Assembly: GCA_017161665.1 (NCBI GenBank)
Contig: JADFCT010000007.1
Location: forward strand, 1-28,027
From: Candidatus Sumerlaeota bacterium
GTDB lineage: Bacteria; Sumerlaeota; Sumerlaeia; JADFCT01
Reading direction: 5' to 3'
DNA: 28,027 bases
In this document: positions 24,584-28,027 of the stretch, piece by piece
Position numbering within the stretch: the first letter of the stretch is position 1
Layout: each line of letters opens with the position of its first letter
Notes under the pieces: generated by a model
What the model saw: the letters and a program-made list of their open reading frames with translations, nothing else
Databases searched by the model: none
What the model was told of the DNA's origin: nothing
Program-made: the position numbers and the translations under genes

Positions 24584-27265
24584 TTATCCAATAGCCCGAC
24601 TCACGTCCAAGCGCACCAGATTGATTAACTCGTCGTCGCTCAATTCTGTCAGATTCATCTCACCACTTCCACCGAGAATCGCCTCGGCCATCTCCCGTTT
24701 TTCAGCAATCACCTGATCAATCTGTTCCTCAATCGTCCCGCGCGTCACGAACTTATGAACCAGCACATTCCGCCGTTGTCCAATGCGAAACGCCCGGTCC
24801 GTGGCCTGATTTTCAACGGCGGGATTCCACCAGCGATCAAAGTGAATCACATGGGAGGCGGCCGTCAGATTCAAACCCGTCCCCCCGGCCTTGAGCGACA
24901 AAATAAAGAAGGGCGGGCCATCCTCGTTTTGAAACGCCTCGACCAGCCCTTTACGCTTTTTGACGGTCGTCCCCCCATGAAGGACCAGACCTTCCCGTCC
25001 GAAGATCCCCGTCAGATGTTCGAAGAGGGGATCAATGATTTCGCGGAACTGTGTAAAAATCAGCGCTTTTTCCTGACGCAGAGCGATCTCTTCGCAGATC
25101 TCCGCCAATCGGGCGAATTTACCGCTGTGCGTGGGATTGTACTCACCGTCGCCAATCATTTGGCTCGGGTGATTGCAGATTTGCTTGAGACGCATCAAGG
25201 ATTGCAGAACCACCCCGCGCCGGGCCATGTCCTTTGAGATGGCCAAAGCCTCTGCCATCGCCTCCACCGTTTTTACGTAGAGATCGACCTGGGGCTTCGT
25301 CAATCCACAGTATCGAACCGTCTCCGTCTTATCCGGCAGGTCCGCAATGATCGATCGGTCTGTTTTCAGACGTCGCAGGATATAGGGTCCGGCAAGTCGC
25401 CGCAGGGGTTCATATTGATTTTCTTTTCGTTGGGCCAGCCCTTTGGTGAAAGCCTGAAAGACCGAGGCCGACCCCAGCAGGCCGGGGTTGATAAAATCGA
25501 ATATGGACCACAGGTCCCCCAGTCGATTCTCGACCGGCGTCCCTGTCAGAACGATGCGGGCCTGGGCGGACAGTTTTTTGACAGCCTTCGTCTGTCGGGT
25601 TCCCGGATTTTTGATGGCTTGCGCTTCATCGAGAATGACCAGGCGCCAGTTGTATTCCATCAGCCATTCCTGTCGGGACGCCAGGGAATAGGTCGTCACC
25701 GCCAGATCCACATTGCGGAGGCGTGTTTCCGGATCTTTGGCGATGGCTCGCAGAGTCTTCGGATCATTTTCAGCGGTGTGCAGAAACACGACATTCAGTG
25801 ACGGCGTGAAGCGCGCCGCCTCATTTTTCCAGTTGCCCAGGAGTGACGCCGGCGCGACCAAGAGGGAGGGACGGCGGTCCTCTTTGCTTCCCTCTTTTTT
25901 CAGACACAGCAGCAGCGCAAGCACCTGAATGGTCTTCCCCAACCCCATATCATCGGCCAGGCAGGCGCCCAGCCCCAGTTCGGTCAAAAATTGCAGCCAG
26001 CCCAGCCCCTCGCGCTGATAGGGGCGCAGTGTGGCCTTCAGTCCCTCGCCGGCGTCCACAGCCGCCAGACGGCCCGGATCACGCAATCGCTCCAGTATCT
26101 CCCGCAATCCCTTGCCAGCATCAATATGAACCCAGGGTTGTTCCTCTTCGGTTTGCTCCTCCTGGCGAAGATCCGCGGAAGCGCCGGCCAGCATCCGCAT
26201 CCCCTCCACATAGGAGACTTCCCCCTGCTTAAATTTTTTCTCCAAGGCCTTCCAGTGATCAAGCGCTTCGCGTAGTCGTTCGCGATCCACTTCAACCCAC
26301 TGCCCCTTGAGAATGACCAATCCGTCCGGCCCCTTCAGGAGGGACTCAATTTCATCACCGGATAGCGCCACGCCACCCAATGCCAGTTCCATGTTGAAAT
26401 CAAGGAGGGCGTCTTTGCCCAGTTTCGATTTCACCTGATTGCCGATGGTCACGGACACTTGCGGCCGCGGGCGCTTCCGCCACCAGTTTGGCAGCCGCAT
26501 AAAGAGTCCGGCCTCTTCCAAGGCGGGCGCCGACTGGAGTAATTGATAGGCCATTTCCGCGGTCCAGGCCGCCGGCTGATAGATCCGCCCTGATTCCACC
26601 AGTTCCTTTACCCACTCACACGACTCGGCCGCCGCCTGAACCGGTGACAAAAGATTGAGAAGGGCCGCCTTGTTCCTTGCGCCGGCGTACTGCTGAAGGG
26701 CCTTGCGCAAGGGCATGTGCTTCACCGTTCCGCCCGTGGCCAAACCCGATGTATAGGTCGCCATGAAGGCAAAGGGGCGATCCGAACTGTTCTTGTTTTC
26801 GGCCAGATGAAAACAGACCCGGCCGACTTGTCGCCATTGGGGGGCCCACTCGTGTAGAAATCCCGAAAGACCGCCGGGATGGATTTTAACCGCCTCATGC
26901 GTCCAATCGTCGAGAGCGTTCCAGATCGATTCCAACACCCAGGGCGACAGATACTCTCCACCCGTCATGGGGGGCGCCGTCAGGACCAAACTCGCCCGAT
27001 CCGCCTCGGGCAGTGGCTCAACCACAAAGGGGGCCGCGCCCTCGGGTACGTGACAAATACTCGTCAGATAGCGCTCCGCCAGTCCCTGCCAATACGGAAG
27101 GGTCACCGAGCCCGACACGTTCACCTTCTCAGCCGCGAGCCTGAAAAGTCCCTCTGTCGGCTCATTTCGAAAGGTTTCCCCCAGGGAGATCAGGCTGCGC
27201 CCGCCCTTCGCATCCTCCCAGGACTCCAACCGCAAACGCCCGTCCGGACTGAGTTTTAATTCCAT
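24584..27265 (-). CDS. SNF2-family DNA-dependent ATPase/helicase
   Basis: Large Swi2/Snf2 ATPase of 893 aa. The N-terminal half holds the SNF2-associated domain (ALGGVALSGDEIESLLKG near 295-312). The first motor domain has Walker A as DDMGLGKT (438-445, K444), motif II as DEAQ (546-549) and motif III as LTGTPVENRLGDLWSI (from 573). The second motor domain has LSLKAGGTGLNL, HFDRWWNPAVENQATDRAFRIGQ and a C-terminal tail. All motor motifs look intact. The start at 27265 has AAAGGAA 7 nt upstream; an ATG at 27370 would overlap the upstream gene. Together with the SWIM protein it forms a SNF2/SWIM pair, a recurrent bacterial arrangement with a poorly defined role in DNA transactions. Confidence 0.94.
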   Translation of the reverse strand: MELKLSPDGRLRLESWEDAKGGRSLISLGETFRNEPTEGLFRLAAEKVNVSGSVTLPYWQGLAERYLTSICHVPEGAAPFVVEPLPEADRASLVLTAPPMTGGEYLSPWVLESIWNALDDWTHEAVKIHPGGLSGFLHEWAPQWRQVGRVCFHLAENKNSSDRPFAFMATYTSGLATGGTVKHMPLRKALQQYAGARNKAALLNLLSPVQAAAESCEWVKELVESGRIYQPAAWTAEMAYQLLQSAPALEEAGLFMRLPNWWRKRPRPQVSVTIGNQVKSKLGKDALLDFNMELALGGVALSGDEIESLLKGPDGLVILKGQWVEVDRERLREALDHWKALEKKFKQGEVSYVEGMRMLAGASADLRQEEQTEEEQPWVHIDAGKGLREILERLRDPGRLAAVDAGEGLKATLRPYQREGLGWLQFLTELGLGACLADDMGLGKTIQVLALLLCLKKEGSKEDRRPSLLVAPASLLGNWKNEAARFTPSLNVVFLHTAENDPKTLRAIAKDPETRLRNVDLAVTTYSLASRQEWLMEYNWRLVILDEAQAIKNPGTRQTKAVKKLSAQARIVLTGTPVENRLGDLWSIFDFINPGLLGSASVFQAFTKGLAQRKENQYEPLRRLAGPYILRRLKTDRSIIADLPDKTETVRYCGLTKPQVDLYVKTVEAMAEALAISKDMARRGVVLQSLMRLKQICNHPSQMIGDGEYNPTHSGKFARLAEICEEIALRQEKALIFTQFREIIDPLFEHLTGIFGREGLVLHGGTTVKKRKGLVEAFQNEDGPPFFILSLKAGGTGLNLTAASHVIHFDRWWNPAVENQATDRAFRIGQRRNVLVHKFVTRGTIEEQIDQVIAEKREMAEAILGGSGEMNLTELSDDELINLVRLDVSRAIG

Positions 27266-27272
27266 GGCCCTG

Positions 27273-27279
27273 TTCCTTT
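27273..27279 (-). promoter_or_regulatory. Ribosome binding site deciding the SNF2 gene start
   Basis: AAAGGAA lies 7 nt before the ATG at 27265 on the minus strand. It favours this start over the in-frame ATG at 27370, which overlaps the end of the upstream gene and adds 35 residues without family resemblance. Confidence 0.6.
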
Positions 27280-27323
27280 CATGCCTTCCCTGACTAAAGC
27301 CTCTTCTGGTATCAAAGCGCGCA

Positions 27324-28027
27324 TCAGTCGCACCGCTCCATCGGGATCGGGCCTTTGTGGCGGATTTCATCCCATGAGGTGATGCCGATGGTCTTCAGGT
27401 ATGGACCAAAGATCTCATCCTCCCGCATCGTATCCGCGGCTTGATAGACGTGCCAGACCGGTTTCGGAGCGCCCGGATTCTCCTTGTCATCCGGAAAGCG
27501 GCGCAAACCAATTCTCAGTCCTCCCTCGCCTCGATGGTCATACCAGTTGTGCCACTGGAAACCATCAATCCCATCCAGATGTTTCATCTTTTTCCAGGCA
27601 TAGGCGAAGCCGGCCGCCTGTTCCTCCAGATCCTTTTCCGAATACGTTTTGGAGTTGGTTCCATTCTCGGAAAGCCAAAGGGTTCGTTTTTTCCTGCCCT
27701 GAAACAGAACCTCAGGGCGTTTAATCCATTGATCGAGAACCTCAAGATTCCGGAAAGTGATCAGGGGCGTTTCGAAAGTGAATTCCGTTTTCTGGTCGAG
27801 CCAGGTTTTGGGTTCATACAAGGATTCCGGATAGGGATGATAAGCCAGGGCCCATTCAAAATCCCCTTCCCGCCGGGTATAGTCGATCAGGATATCCAGT
27901 AGTTCCTTTGACCGATAAAATCGAGGATCCGAGGTCCAGGCCCAGTGGTGGGTCAGGGAAATAAAAACCTCGGAATGGGGATTGTGGCTTCGCGCGATCT
28001 GGTAACACATGCGCATGGATTTGATGT
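27324..28027 (-). CDS. DUF5722-like protein, C-terminal part, cut by the window edge
   Basis: The reading frame stays open to the last base of the window, so only the C-terminal 234 or so residues are seen; the true start lies beyond. The visible part resembles DUF5722, a glycoside-hydrolase-like TIM-barrel family common in polysaccharide-degradation loci: THHWAWTSD, EWALAYHPYPESLYEP, ITFRNLEVLDQW, LWLSENGTNSKTYSE and FQWHNWYDHRGEGGL. The glutamate in LSENG is a candidate catalytic residue by analogy with related barrels. A signal peptide would be upstream and cannot be checked. It lies 58 bp upstream of the SNF2 gene on the same strand, probably without functional connection. The family call is from memory and should be verified. 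Confidence 0.68.
   Translation of the reverse strand, partial: IKSMRMCYQIARSHNPHSEVFISLTHHWAWTSDPRFYRSKELLDILIDYTRREGDFEWALAYHPYPESLYEPKTWLDQKTEFTFETPLITFRNLEVLDQWIKRPEVLFQGRKKRTLWLSENGTNSKTYSEKDLEEQAAGFAYAWKKMKHLDGIDGFQWHNWYDHRGEGGLRIGLRRFPDDKENPGAPKPVWHVYQAADTMREDEIFGPYLKTIGITSWDEIRHKGPIPMERCD

Overview
The window is a bacterial chromosomal segment, moderately GC-rich and densely coded, with no gene-free gap over about 250 bp. I see no rRNA, tRNA, insertion sequence, integrase, CRISPR array or origin. Secreted hydrolases with signal peptides, a periplasmic solute-binding protein and transmembrane histidine kinases point to a Gram-negative heterotroph. The mix of an SGLT-type sodium/sugar symporter, secreted GH2 and GH16 enzymes, an apiosidase-like protein and a DUF5722-type protein, without SusC/SusD, resembles Planctomycetota, Lentisphaerota, Verrucomicrobiota or Hydrogenedentota. 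This is inference from gene content, not a phylogenetic result.

Layout. (1) 77-10351, all minus strand, read right to left: a GT-C-like membrane protein, a MASE3 membrane sensor with a four-cysteine C-terminal domain, a three-copy 16-bp tandem repeat, glutamine-dependent NAD+ synthetase (nadE), ComEC/Rec2 DNA-uptake channel protein, and a secreted LacZ-type beta-galactosidase. (2) 10588-23521, all plus strand: a PaaI-type thioesterase; a PhnD-like periplasmic binding protein overlapping a sensor histidine kinase by 4 bp; an endonuclease III-like DNA glycosylase; a sodium/sugar symporter closed by a strong intrinsic terminator; a secreted serine hydrolase/apiosidase-like fusion; an NtrB-like histidine kinase; a secreted GH16 enzyme; a class I/II aminotransferase; and a DnaQ-like exonuclease. 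(3) 23522-28027, minus strand: a SWIM zinc-finger protein with an added basic tail and helix-turn-helix, a SNF2-family helicase, and the C-terminal part of a DUF5722-like protein cut by the window edge.

How they may work together. Two themes recur. The first is carbohydrate scavenging: secreted beta-galactosidase, GH16 and apiosidase-like proteins would release sugars that the SGLT-type symporter could import, and the NtrB-like kinase sits between two of the secreted hydrolases. The second is DNA metabolism: ComEC, the glycosylase, the exonuclease and the SWIM/SNF2 pair. Two histidine kinases are present and no response regulator is, so their outputs lie elsewhere. The least ordinary items are the serine hydrolase/apiosidase-like fusion, the SWIM + H1-like linker + HTH protein beside its SNF2 partner, the binding-protein/kinase pair with a non-standard H-box, and the MASE3 sensor with no recognised output domain.
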